From Corynebacterium lubricantis DSM 45231 (lineage in GTDB: Bacteria; Actinomycetota; Actinomycetes; Mycobacteriales; Mycobacteriaceae): a stretch of 64,000 nucleotides of DNA. The stretch spans positions 1 through 64,000 of the forward strand of contig NZ_KB902187.1 of NCBI RefSeq assembly GCF_000379425.1, given 5' to 3'. The position numbers and the translations under genes were made by a program. The notes below the pieces were generated by a model, which saw nothing but the letters and a program-made list of their open reading frames with translations, was not told the DNA's origin and made no database searches. Positions 1-8,122 of this stretch are shown here, piece after piece. Position 1 is the first letter of the stretch. Each line of letters opens with the position of its first letter.

Positions 1-210
1 ACCAATGTCGTGGGGATCTTCCCTGACCGTGATTCGGTGGTCCGGTTGGTCGGGGCAGTGCTGGCTGAGCAGCATGAGGACTGGATGCAGCAGCGTCGGT
101 ACATGCCTCTGGCGATGCTGTCCTCGACGGCGGAGATGCTGGCGAAGGCCCGGGCAGCTGACGGCGTCGGCGTCGTTGTCGGTGACGGTCAGGAGGCTCT
201 GGTGGCGTAA
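1..210 (+). CDS. IS256-family transposase, C-terminal fragment (cut by window edge)
   Basis: The open frame starts at base 1 and reads T-N-V-V-G-I-F-P-D-R, then a region around RLVGAVLAEQHEDW and RRYMPLAML. This is the conserved C-terminal end of the IS256/mutator transposases (DDE recombinases that move the element by cut-or-copy mechanisms). The catalytic DDE residues lie upstream of the window and cannot be inspected. The last 20 residues (AADGVGVVVGDG..) are a variable tail. The element sits inside a ferredoxin reductase gene. Confidence 0.85.
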   Translation, partial: TNVVGIFPDRDSVVRLVGAVLAEQHEDWMQQRRYMPLAMLSSTAEMLAKARAADGVGVVVGDGQEALVA

Positions 211-287
211 GGAATCCTGTTCCGTCAGCGGTCAGTTCATCGCTGAGTCAACCGCTGGCGGATACACCACTCAAAAGGACTTGACCG
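1..287 (+). mobile_element. 3' end of an IS256-family insertion sequence
   Basis: The window opens inside an insertion sequence. It holds the last 69 codons of a transposase (stop at 208-210), about 75 non-coding bases, and an end sequence GGACTTGACC at about 277-286, typical in style of the terminal inverted repeats of corynebacterial IS256 elements. Directly after it the reading frame of a ferredoxin reductase resumes (codons from 285-291 onward), which places the element's right end at about 286-287. The left end lies outside the window, so the target duplication cannot be checked; the first bases after the end, GATTGAGA, are the candidate 8-bp duplication. Confidence 0.8.
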
Positions 288-653
288 ATTGAGAGCGTCA
301 ATAATGCCATCGAACACGCAAAGGTCGCGGCCTATTCCGTCATGGGCCAGCGCGAAGAATATGCAGGAATTCCCTGGTTTTGGTCAAATCAAGGCGACCT
401 CAAGCTCCAGATCGCCGGATTGTCTACCGGATTCGATTCCACCGTCATTCGACGCGACGACGAGAAACAAAAGTTCTCGGTTCTGTACTACAAAGACGGC
501 CGGATTATTGCTGCGGATTGCGTGAATAACCCACTTGATTTCATGGCAGTCAAGAAGGCCCTCGGCGCCACGCAAAACATCCCTGCTGAAGCTGCCGCAG
601 ACAGCTCGGTTGCATTGAAAACACTCACAGTTGAATTGGAGAAGACCCGATGA
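285..653 (+). pseudogene. Ferredoxin reductase, 3' remnant cut off by the IS
   Basis: The frame from 285 (stop TGA just before, at 282-284, in IS sequence) reads IESVNNAIEHAKVAAYSVMG and then PWFWSNQ, LKLQIAGLS and a YKDGRIIAADCVN block. This is the C-terminal dimerisation/reductase-C domain of FAD-dependent, NAD(P)H:ferredoxin reductases that feed P450s and Rieske oxygenases (BphA4/ThcD type, about 400 residues). About 120 residues remain; the FAD and NADH Rossmann domains are missing from this side of the IS. Its stop overlaps the start of the HD-domain gene by 4 bases (ATGA), so it was the upstream member of an operon. The IS insertion probably inactivated it. Confidence 0.82.
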
Positions 654-1384
654 GCACGACCAGTCCACAATGGGCTCCGGCCGATAAGAAGGAGCACGCT
701 AACGACGAGCGCGCACAGGAATTTGCCGCGCAGTACCCGCAACGGCCAATCCCCACCGATCAGCCTTTTCACACTGATCCATTAATCACCAGTCCGGCAT
801 TCGGACTCGATGAATTGTGGAAGGCCATTGAGCCGGAGACCCGCACGCGCGCAAACGATATTCATCTCCCCGTGGTGGTCGCTTTTGCGACACGGCTGTG
901 CGATGCCTACCCACAAGCAGATCGCGACATCGTTCTGACGGCTGCACTGCTACACGACACAGGGTGGGCGCACGTCGACGAAAGTCGCATTATTTCTGAA
1001 GGGTTCAGCGGAGACTGGCGAAAGGCAGCAATTCGCTTCGAGCACGAAGCCGAGGGTGTCAAAGTCGCTCGTCGTGTGCTTCCAGGCCTTGGTGCCGACG
1101 AGGCGTTCATCACCGCTGTCTGTGACATTATCGATGGGCACGACACCCGCCATGTTCCTTATTCACTTGAAGATGCCCTCGTACGCGATGCCGATCGGCT
1201 CTGGCGCTTTGATCTCGCAGGTATCTCGCTTTCCTGCTCGTGGTTTGGAATGGCTGCAAGCGACTACGTTGCTCGTCTCGAGCGGGAGATTCTCCCCGAG
1301 CTGATCACTGAGGTAGCTCATGCAATCGCCAATGCTGACTTGGAGCGCTCCCGCCAGCTACTGCGTACGGAGGTCATCCGATGA
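650..1384 (+). CDS. HD-domain protein, probable metal-dependent phosphohydrolase
   Basis: The 244-residue protein has an HD-domain signature: H72, H102-D103 in LLHDTGW, H132 in RFEHEA, H164 in IDGHDTRH and D180 in VRDADRLW, the metal ligands expected in the HD superfamily. No second domain is visible, and there is no signal peptide. Substrate is unknown. A GGAG ribosome site precedes ATG 650. It overlaps the broken ferredoxin reductase by 4 bases and the aldehyde dehydrogenase by 4 bases, so the three are one translationally coupled operon. The coupling suggests a role in the same catabolic pathway, perhaps on an aldehyde or nitrile-type intermediate, but nothing in the sequence defines it. 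Confidence 0.75.
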   Translation: MSTTSPQWAPADKKEHANDERAQEFAAQYPQRPIPTDQPFHTDPLITSPAFGLDELWKAIEPETRTRANDIHLPVVVAFATRLCDAYPQADRDIVLTAALLHDTGWAHVDESRIISEGFSGDWRKAAIRFEHEAEGVKVARRVLPGLGADEAFITAVCDIIDGHDTRHVPYSLEDALVRDADRLWRFDLAGISLSCSWFGMAASDYVARLEREILPELITEVAHAIANADLERSRQLLRTEVIR

Positions 1385-2871
1385 CGTTGACTAGGTCCGC
1401 TGCACTTCCATATACCCACGTCGACGATTTCTATATCGGTGGGCACTGGGTGTCGTCGCAAAGCGATGCTCGAAGCGACGTCACCGACCCAGCAACCGGG
1501 GAGGTCTGGGGCTCGGTCCCGGTCGCCACGGAGGTGGAGATCAACGCCGCGGTGGAATCGGCAGCGCAAGCATTGGACGACTGGTCGACGCTGTCGGCGG
1601 CGCAACGAGCGGAATTCATGGGTCGGATGGCCGATGAGATTGAACTGCGTGCCGAAAACTTGGCGTTAACCAATTCACGTGAGAACGGCAGTCCGACGAG
1701 TGAAACTTTGGGGGCGGCAAAGAACGCTGCGGGAATTCTGCGGTATTTCTCCACTCTTGCGGGCTTTCTCGACGGTGACGATGTTCGCCCCTTCCCTGCG
1801 GGCGGCGCGGAGTCCATCGTGGATAAGGATCCGATTGGGGTCTGCGCGCTGATCGCGCCGTGGAATTTCCCCATCAATCTCGTGGTGATTAAGTTGGCGC
1901 CGGCGCTTCTTGCAGGGTGCACTGTGGTGATTAAGCCCGCCTCGCCGACTCCGCTTTCCATCCGTTTTATTGTCGATGCGGCCGCTGCTGCGGGCATCCC
2001 TGGCGGGGTCATCAATTTGATTACAGGTCCAGGCCGCATGGGAGACACGCTGGTGCGGCATCCGAAAGTTGCGAAGGTCGCCTTTACGGGATCTACCGGG
2101 GTAGGCAAAAAGATCGCGGCGGCATGCGGTGAAAATCTGAAGCCGGTCACGTTGGAGTTGGGCGGAAAATCGTCGGCAATTGTGATGCCCGATGTTGATC
2201 TCGACGCGATGTCGAAAAACCTCATCCGTACGTGCCTAAGAAACACCGGCCAGACCTGCTATATCTCCACTCGGATTCTCGCCCCTGCCTCGCGCTATGA
2301 CGAAGTGGTGGACATGGTCGCGGACACGATTGCGTCAGCCAAGCAGGGCGATCCCATGGAGAGCGACACCGTATTTGGTCCGATCGCGAATAAACCTCAG
2401 TACGACACTGTCGTGGGGTATCTGGATTCGGCGAAAAGTGAGGGTGCTCGTTTTGTCACCGGTGGTGACAAGCCCGCTGATCTCAGCGACGAGCTAACTA
2501 ATGGATACTTTCTCGCACCCACTGTGCTTGCGGATGTCACCCCGGATATGACCGTTGCCAAGGAAGAAATCTTCGGCCCAGTGCTCACCATTCTCAAATA
2601 TGACGATTCGGACGGCACATACGACGAAGCAATTGAGCTGGCAAACAATACAGAATTCGGACTCGGCGGAGTTGTTTTCGGTAGCGATGAATCCGAGGCG
2701 TTGAAGATCGCACGCCGTGTGGATTCGGGCTCGGTGGGGATCAATTTCTTTGGTTCCAACCACTCTGCGCCTTTCGCAGGCCGCCACGATTCTGGCCTTG
2801 GTGCGGAGTACGGTATCGAAGGATTGAGTGCTTATCTCACCTACAAATCGATTCATCGACGCACACATTAG
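1381..2871 (+). CDS. NAD(P)-dependent aldehyde dehydrogenase
   Basis: This 496-residue protein is full length for the ALDH superfamily. It shows the APWNFP motif, the cofactor-loop motif FTGSTGVGKKI, the general-base glutamate in LELGGKS and the catalytic cysteine in TGQTCYIS, and ends with the family's usual C-terminal helix region. It would oxidise an aldehyde to its acid in the cytoplasm. It overlaps the HD-domain gene by 4 bases. Together with the truncated ferredoxin reductase this resembles P450/ferredoxin/ferredoxin-reductase/ALDH clusters (for example the thc genes of Rhodococcus), where the ALDH removes the aldehyde released by oxidative dealkylation. The P450 partner, if any, would lie left of the window. 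The natural substrate is not shown by the sequence. Confidence 0.88.
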   Translation: MTLTRSAALPYTHVDDFYIGGHWVSSQSDARSDVTDPATGEVWGSVPVATEVEINAAVESAAQALDDWSTLSAAQRAEFMGRMADEIELRAENLALTNSRENGSPTSETLGAAKNAAGILRYFSTLAGFLDGDDVRPFPAGGAESIVDKDPIGVCALIAPWNFPINLVVIKLAPALLAGCTVVIKPASPTPLSIRFIVDAAAAAGIPGGVINLITGPGRMGDTLVRHPKVAKVAFTGSTGVGKKIAAACGENLKPVTLELGGKSSAIVMPDVDLDAMSKNLIRTCLRNTGQTCYISTRILAPASRYDEVVDMVADTIASAKQGDPMESDTVFGPIANKPQYDTVVGYLDSAKSEGARFVTGGDKPADLSDELTNGYFLAPTVLADVTPDMTVAKEEIFGPVLTILKYDDSDGTYDEAIELANNTEFGLGGVVFGSDESEALKIARRVDSGSVGINFFGSNHSAPFAGRHDSGLGAEYGIEGLSAYLTYKSIHRRTH

Positions 2872-2920
2872 GATACTGCGTTAGGGGCCTTCTTTAGGGG
2901 CAAGACTAGGGAAAACTCCT

Positions 2921-2969
2921 ATTAAAGCGACAGTTTTGTCCGTAGCATGGGCAAATCTGTCGCTTTAAA
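2921..2969. terminator. Long inverted repeat between the ALDH gene and benE
   Basis: Left arm 2921-2938 and right arm 2952-2969 pair over about 16 of 18 positions (core AAAGCGACAG / CTGTCGCTTT) around a 13-base loop. There is no T-run after the right arm. It may end ALDH transcription, or be an operator or leader structure for benE, whose start lies 27 bases downstream. Confidence 0.55.
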
Positions 2970-2995
2970 TGTCTAGATCAGGAGTTGAGATTGAC

Positions 2996-4225
2996 GTGAG
3001 CATTTTCCCGCTCCTTGCCGTCGAGCGTCCCACGCTGCCGCGGCCCACTCTGAAGGAAATTTTCAGGGACCTCGGCCCGCAGGAGTTCGGCAACGGCATC
3101 GTTGCGCTCATCTTCTCGGCGTCGGGCCCCATTGCCGTCATCCTCGCCGCCGCGGCCGCCGGCCAGCTCTCGGCCCAGGAAACGTCGTCGTGGATTTTCG
3201 GTGCCTTCCTCGGCAACGGCCTCCTCACCCTGGTGATGACCTATCTTTATCGCTCCCCGATGGCCTTCTTCTGGACCATCCCGGGCACCGTCCTCGTCGG
3301 CGACGCGCTCACCCATTTAAGCCTCCAAGAGGTCGTCGGCGCGTACATGGCCACAGCAGTGCTGGTGTTCTTTCTCGGGTGGACGGGTCTGATCGGCAAA
3401 ATTATGGAACTGCTCCCCGCCACGATCGTGATGGCCATGGTCGCAGGTGTGTTCCTGCGCTTCGGCACGGACTTAATACATTCGCTTATCGACGATCCGC
3501 TGATCGCCGTTCCGATGGTGGTCGTTTTCGTCGTTCTCACCATGTTTTCCGCCGTGGGCAAATATCTTCCGCCGGTTGCTACCGCGGCTGTATTGGGCAC
3601 AATTGTGGCTATCGTGGCCGGCCGTCTCCAGGGCGGGATCTTGGATAACGGTGTCGTCGCAAAGCCTCTCTTGATCGTGCCGGAGTTCTCTTGGTCCGCG
3701 ATGATCGAGCTAGTCATCCCGTTGGCCGTGACCGTGGTGTTCGTCCAAAACGGGCAGGGTCTGGCGGTCCTGCGCGCTGCGGGACACCGGCAAGGAGTCA
3801 ATCTCTCTGCTGCAGTCTCGGGATTGTGGTCGATTCCGGTGGGCCTGCTGGGTTGTACTTCCACGTGCCTCACGGGCCCGACCAACGCGTTGATCGTGTC
3901 CGGCAAGGACAAGTCGCGCCACTACACAGCTGCGATGGTCACCGCGGTGGGCGCGATTATCGTCGGTATCTTCTCTCCGGCTTTCGTGGGTTTCATGCTG
4001 GCCATGCCGGCCTCGTTCATCGCGGCTTTGGCAGGTATTGCCATGTTAACTCCGTTGAAAAATGCGTTTGTCGCAGGTTTTAGTGGTTCCTGGTCGACAG
4101 GTGCGCTGGTATGCTTTTTAGTAACTATCACTGAGGTGACTTTCCTTGGTTTGTCTGCACCATTCTGGGGTCTTGTCGCCGGGGTGGTCGTAGGCAAGCT
4201 GCTAGATCCTGCCCCCACCAAGTAG
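2996..4225 (+). CDS. benE: Benzoate:proton symporter, BenE family
   Basis: A very hydrophobic protein of about 409 residues with 11-12 predicted membrane helices. It matches the BenE family: the FSASGPIAVIL start region, the RSPMAFFWTIPGTVLVGDAL segment and the GCTSTCLTGPTNALI segment. It imports benzoate with protons and serves the benABCD pathway 7 kb away. I prefer GTG 2996 as start, because AGGAG at 2980-2984 lies 11 bases upstream; an upstream in-frame ATG at 2969 has no ribosome site and sits inside the hairpin. It stands alone, with its own upstream region, unlike the benR-benK-benE order I recall for C. glutamicum. Confidence 0.88.
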   Translation: MSIFPLLAVERPTLPRPTLKEIFRDLGPQEFGNGIVALIFSASGPIAVILAAAAAGQLSAQETSSWIFGAFLGNGLLTLVMTYLYRSPMAFFWTIPGTVLVGDALTHLSLQEVVGAYMATAVLVFFLGWTGLIGKIMELLPATIVMAMVAGVFLRFGTDLIHSLIDDPLIAVPMVVVFVVLTMFSAVGKYLPPVATAAVLGTIVAIVAGRLQGGILDNGVVAKPLLIVPEFSWSAMIELVIPLAVTVVFVQNGQGLAVLRAAGHRQGVNLSAAVSGLWSIPVGLLGCTSTCLTGPTNALIVSGKDKSRHYTAAMVTAVGAIIVGIFSPAFVGFMLAMPASFIAALAGIAMLTPLKNAFVAGFSGSWSTGALVCFLVTITEVTFLGLSAPFWGLVAGVVVGKLLDPAPTK

Positions 4226-4260
4226 AGGGCCGGCGGTAGCTTCGACAGAGAGGCACCGTC

Positions 4261-4977
4261 ATGGGCACTCAGCGAACAATTGTCATCGCAGGTCTCAGCA
4301 TGGGCGCGGCACTTACTTTGGCCGCCTGCCAGTCTCCGGATCCTCCCCCAGCAGCGGCGCCGTCGTCGACAAGTACTCCGCGCACTACTTCTTCAGCAAC
4401 ACCAGCGACGAGTTCGCGCGTATCTACGAGCTCTTCCGCGCCACAGTCGAGCGCTGGTACCAGTACTAGTACGAGCGCGTCGACGCCTACTTCGCCTACG
4501 GCATCAGCGACAACGACAACAACAACGCCCGTTGAGGACCGCTGCCCGTGGCAGACCATTGAAGACTCGCAACCGGGCGAACTTGGCATGCTTTATTGCG
4601 ACGGCCAGTGGGCACACCTGGGTTGGGCAAACACCGACGGGATGTTCTTCCTGCGTTACGTTGACGGCAGATGGACCGATGTCCCATCCGCTGGCGAGAG
4701 CTGGCCGTCAGGCTACCCGTGCTACGACGTTGAGTACTGGGCGGAGCAGGGCGCACCGGAAAATATTACGAACCGGATGTTGGTCTGCTCCACGGAAGAG
4801 GGAGAGGAGCAGACTCAGTACGAGCCGCACGGGATGACAACAGAAATGACGACCACTGAGGAGACTGCAACCTCGTCTGCAACCTCGTCTGCAACCTCGT
4901 CTGCAACCTCGTCTGCGACCTCAACGGCAACCGAAACTGAATCGGCTCCAGGGACGGACGCAGAAGTCGTCGAGTAA
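4261..4977 (+). CDS. Putative Ser/Thr-rich lipoprotein
   Basis: 238 residues. Residues 1-22 form a signal peptide ending in the lipobox L-A-A-C with Cys23, so the mature protein should be lipid-anchored on the outside of the cell membrane. Residues 30-85 are a Ser/Thr/Pro linker, residues 90-190 a compact Trp/Cys-containing domain (CPWQT, CDGQWAHLGWA, YPCYDVEYW) and the end is a low-complexity Ser/Ala/Thr tail encoded by a perfect 12-base repeat. I do not recognise the folded domain. It follows benE by 35 bases with a GAGAGG ribosome site and may be co-transcribed with it; the next gene is convergent with a gap of only 3 bases. Confidence 0.72.
   Translation: MGTQRTIVIAGLSMGAALTLAACQSPDPPPAAAPSSTSTPRTTSSATPATSSRVSTSSSAPQSSAGTSTSTSASTPTSPTASATTTTTTPVEDRCPWQTIEDSQPGELGMLYCDGQWAHLGWANTDGMFFLRYVDGRWTDVPSAGESWPSGYPCYDVEYWAEQGAPENITNRMLVCSTEEGEEQTQYEPHGMTTEMTTTEETATSSATSSATSSATSSATSTATETESAPGTDAEVVE
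4867..4914 (+). repeat. Perfect 12-base tandem repeat, 4 copies
   Basis: GCAACCTCGTCT is repeated four times without change inside the lipoprotein gene, coding A-T-S-S units, followed by degenerate copies. The unit length is a multiple of three, so slippage would change tail length and not the frame. Confidence 0.9.
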
Positions 4978-4980
4978 CGA

Positions 4981-6276
4981 TTAAGCGTCAATCTCTTTGA
5001 GGGTGAGGTCTTTAGTTTCGCGCGCCGTGAGCGCAGCAAGCGCGGCAACGATACAGACCACGGCAACTGCAACGGCAACCGCCTGGTAATTGTCGCCGTT
5101 TTCGCCAGCGACCCAACTCGCCAGCACTGGTGCAAAACCACCCGAGACTGCGAAACCGATTTGTGTGCCTAGGGCTAGGCCGGTCACGCGTACCGACGAG
5201 GGGAGCATCTCGGCATAGAACGCAGGCCAGGTCGCGTTCGCCATTGAATAGAAGCCACCTGACATCAGCACACCGCAGACAAAGATCAGTGCCCAGTTTC
5301 CGTCAGCTACGGCGTTGAGATAGAAGAACATCATGATTCCCGAGCTCAGCGCACCGGAGATGAACACAACCTTGCGACCAATCTTGTCTGCCAGGCGCCC
5401 CGAGAGTGGAATGACAACAAGCGCCAGCGCGTTCGCCGCGATGCTGACCATGAGCATCGTCGAGCGATCGAGGCCCACAATGGAAGTAGCGAAGCTCAGC
5501 GACCAAACGGTAAAGACAACGTTGACTGTATTAATCAGAGCGGCGCACGCGATTCGGACCACGGCCGTTTTGTGTCGAGAGAGTACCTCGCGCAGTGGGT
5601 TTTCGCTCTTGGATTCATAAAACGCCGGCGGCTCAGAGAGCTGCCTGCGAATGAGGTAGGCCGCAACGACAACCACGGCGGAGAGCAAAAATGGGATCCT
5701 CCATCCCCAGCTAAAGAGTTGCTCCTCGGTGAGGAAAGCCGTAAACGGCAGGAACACTGCGGTGGCCAGCAGAGTACCGAATTGCGTGCCATGCAGCGTC
5801 CACGATGCGGTGTAGGCGCGTTTGTCTTCGTCGGCATGTTCCAGCGAGGTAGAAATTGCCGACGATTGCTCGCCCGCAGCCGACAGCCCCTGGAAGATGC
5901 GGCAAACAACCAACAAGATGGGCGCTAAGATGCCCACCTGCTCATATGTGGGCAGAAGTCCGACGGCGAAGGTCGCAGCACCCATCATGAAAAGTGTCAG
6001 CATGAGCACGAAGCTGCGCCCATATCTGTCGCCCAGCGGGCCCATGATCAGTGCGCCGAGCGGGCGGACGACATAGGCGATACCCACGGTGGCCATTGAG
6101 CCTAAGATGGCCACGGCCGGAGAGGCGTCTTCTGGAAAGAAGAGGTGGTTGAGCACGAGTGCGGCGGCGGTGCCATAGACCGCAAAATCGTAGTACTCGA
6201 GCGCAGAACCGATCCAGCTTGATAGTGCCGCTCTCTTCGGTGTTTTCGTCTGAGGCGTCACGATATGCGTTCCCAT
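4981..6276 (-). CDS. MFS transporter, metabolite:H+ symporter (MHS) family
   Basis: 431 residues with 12 predicted membrane helices. The N-terminal half carries ALEYYDFAVYG, the loop motif GPLGDRYGRS and CRIFQGLSAAGE, all typical of the MHS family, which includes shikimate (ShiA), proline/betaine (ProP), citrate, alpha-ketoglutarate and protocatechuate carriers. The substrate cannot be read from the sequence; its place among aromatic genes suggests an aromatic or hydroaromatic acid. It is divergent from the BenK-like gene (start codons about 245 bases apart) and convergent with the lipoprotein gene. Confidence 0.82.
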   Translation of the reverse strand: MGTHIVTPQTKTPKRAALSSWIGSALEYYDFAVYGTAAALVLNHLFFPEDASPAVAILGSMATVGIAYVVRPLGALIMGPLGDRYGRSFVLMLTLFMMGAATFAVGLLPTYEQVGILAPILLVVCRIFQGLSAAGEQSSAISTSLEHADEDKRAYTASWTLHGTQFGTLLATAVFLPFTAFLTEEQLFSWGWRIPFLLSAVVVVAAYLIRRQLSEPPAFYESKSENPLREVLSRHKTAVVRIACAALINTVNVVFTVWSLSFATSIVGLDRSTMLMVSIAANALALVVIPLSGRLADKIGRKVVFISGALSSGIMMFFYLNAVADGNWALIFVCGVLMSGGFYSMANATWPAFYAEMLPSSVRVTGLALGTQIGFAVSGGFAPVLASWVAGENGDNYQAVAVAVAVVCIVAALAALTARETKDLTLKEIDA

Positions 6277-6398
6277 GCAGCATCATTGTTGTCGCCAAAG
6301 TCGACGAGGGGAAATCGGTCTGCGTTTCCCCTCCCCCACTGCCCGTAGTTCTGAATATAATTCGGACTTTTCTCAGTCAATAGGCTAAATTTCTCATT

Positions 6399-6414
6399 CG
6401 TAAATAATTTCACA
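6399..6414. promoter_or_regulatory. Weak GlxR/CRP-like site before the benK-like gene
   Basis: CGTAAATAATTTCACA matches 9 of the 12 fixed positions of the corynebacterial GlxR consensus TGTGANNTANNTCACA, with one good half (TTCACA). It lies between the divergent MHS and BenK-like genes. Confidence 0.3.
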
Positions 6415-6521
6415 GTCCGTGACGCCGAGAGCCCTTGAGCCGAACGGAAACGTCTGCCCAGCCACAGTTGTGCAGCCGTTCCCTCTTCGACATAGCAAGG
6501 ATGCTCCTTTTGGATACCCGT

Positions 6522-7844
6522 ATGGATATACGCTCGCGTATCGATTTCTCACGTATGACTGGCTACCAATGGCTGATTATCGCCTTGGTCACCTACCTCA
6601 ACGCACTCGACGGATTCGATCTCGTCGCCACGTCCTATTCCGCAAACTCGATTACTGAAGAGTTCGGAATTGGCTCCGCTGCACTTGGCTGGCTGCTCTC
6701 CGCCGCACTGATTGGCGTGGGCATTGGTGCTTTGTTCCTCGGTCCCGCTGCGGATAAGTATGGTCGCCGCAAGATCATCATCCTGGCCTCCGTGATCGAC
6801 CTGATCGGCCTGGCCATGACAGGCCTGGCTACCTCATTTGGTGGCCTGATGTTCTGGCGCGTGGTCACCGGCATCGGTGTCGGCGGCATCCTTGCCTGCA
6901 TCACCGTGGTGGTCTCTGAGTTTTCCAACCGCAAGTATCGCGGTCTCGCCATGGCGATCTACGCCTCTGGCTACGGCATCGGCGCTGCGATCTGTGGCGT
7001 TCTGGCTGGCCGTTTCATCCCCACGATCGGCTGGGAGTGGATCTTCTTCACCGGCGCGATCTTGACCGCGATCGGCCTTGTCGGAATCTTGGTCATCCTG
7101 CCCGAATCCACGGACTACCTTTCCAACCGCCGCGACCACGACGGAGTGCGCAAGATCTCCGCACGCATCGGTCTCGGCAGCGACGTCGATCTTAACCCGG
7201 TGGTCAAGCAGGACAAGGCTCCGATCCGCCAGCTCGTATCCAAGGAATTCTGGCCGGTCACGATCCGCCTCTGGATCGCATTTTGCTTCGTCAACTTCGG
7301 ATTCAACTTCGCCAACTCGTGGACCCCGCGCCTGCTTTCCGAGTCCGGCATGACCGCGCAGCAGGGCATCCTTGGCGGCATCATGTTGTCCTTCGGCGGC
7401 ACGATTGGCTCGATCATCTTCGGCATCATCACCACCAAGGTCTCCGCCCGCAAGGTGCTGATTACCTTCTCCATTCTCGGAGCGATCGCGCTGGTGGCCT
7501 TCATCTACTCGGTGTCGCTGCCCGGTATCGCCTTTACCCTGGGTGTACTCGTGGGCATGCTGCTCAACGGTTGTGTCACCGGCATGTACACCGTCACCCC
7601 GGCCGCCTACCCGTCACATCTGCGCGCCACCGGCGTGGGCACCACCCTTGCTGTGGGCCGCGTCGGCTCCGTCCTCGGCCCGGTCATCATCGGCTACCTC
7701 GCCGAGGCGGGCTGGAGCCCGCAGGCGCTCTACATCACCGCAGCAGCCGTGTTCGTCCTCGCCGCATTCGCGCTCGTCGGCTTGAAGTCGCCACAGACCG
7801 AGATCCAAACCTCCACCCAGGTCGGCGACAAGGTCAGCGCATAA
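6522..7844 (+). CDS. benK: MFS aromatic acid:H+ symporter (AAHS family), BenK-like
   Basis: About 440 residues from ATG 6522, 12 membrane helices. It has the AAHS signatures: D-G-F-D in the first helix (LNALDGFDLVATS), GPAADKYGRRK in loop 2-3 and a central loop with LPES. Members carry benzoate, 4-hydroxybenzoate or related acids with protons. The open frame reaches back to a TTG at 6435 and an ATG at 6501, but 6522 gives the family-typical start M-D-I-R-x-R-I-D; the start is not certain. Its position next to catCBA and ben argues for benzoate (BenK) over other aromatic acids. It is convergent with catC, 10 bases away. Confidence 0.78.
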   Translation: MDIRSRIDFSRMTGYQWLIIALVTYLNALDGFDLVATSYSANSITEEFGIGSAALGWLLSAALIGVGIGALFLGPAADKYGRRKIIILASVIDLIGLAMTGLATSFGGLMFWRVVTGIGVGGILACITVVVSEFSNRKYRGLAMAIYASGYGIGAAICGVLAGRFIPTIGWEWIFFTGAILTAIGLVGILVILPESTDYLSNRRDHDGVRKISARIGLGSDVDLNPVVKQDKAPIRQLVSKEFWPVTIRLWIAFCFVNFGFNFANSWTPRLLSESGMTAQQGILGGIMLSFGGTIGSIIFGIITTKVSARKVLITFSILGAIALVAFIYSVSLPGIAFTLGVLVGMLLNGCVTGMYTVTPAAYPSHLRATGVGTTLAVGRVGSVLGPVIIGYLAEAGWSPQALYITAAAVFVLAAFALVGLKSPQTEIQTSTQVGDKVSA

Positions 7845-7854
7845 AAGAGCTCGC

Positions 7855-8109
7855 TTAACGACGAGCCAACGCCACCACGCTCACCTCGAGCCAGGGAAAC
7901 AACGGCAACCCCGCGATGAACTCGTGGGGTAGTTCCATTTCTACGATCCCAACGACAGCCTGTTTACCGACGACGCGATGAAAATCCTGCGCGTACTCGT
8001 CGTCAAGCATCTCTCTTGTGCGTGCAAAAAGGTCAGCTCGGATCTCCGGGTCCATGTCCCCGGGGGTCCGAGCTTCTAAAGAGATGAGGTAGCGGTTCAC
8101 CCTGCTCAT
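7855..8109 (-). CDS. catC: Muconolactone delta-isomerase
   Basis: 84 residues from ATG 8109, or 81 from GTG 8100; the GTG has a better-spaced AGGA (8110-8113). The protein (MDPEIRADLFART, EFIAGLPLFPWLEVSV) matches the muconolactone isomerase family of 90-96 residues, which moves the double bond of muconolactone to give 3-oxoadipate enol-lactone. The C-terminal motif F-I-x-G-L-P-L-F-P-x-L is conserved. It follows catB by 13 bases as the last gene of catABC. The short N-terminus is the only odd point. The next enzyme, the enol-lactone hydrolase (PcaD), is not in the window. Confidence 0.85.
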   Translation of the reverse strand: MSRVNRYLISLEARTPGDMDPEIRADLFARTREMLDDEYAQDFHRVVGKQAVVGIVEMELPHEFIAGLPLFPWLEVSVVALARR

Positions 8110-8122
8110 CCTAGTGCGAGCA

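Noticed and set aside
2969..2995. Upstream ATG as start of benE
   Set aside because: It lies in the inverted repeat with no ribosome site; GTG 2996 has AGGAG at good spacing.
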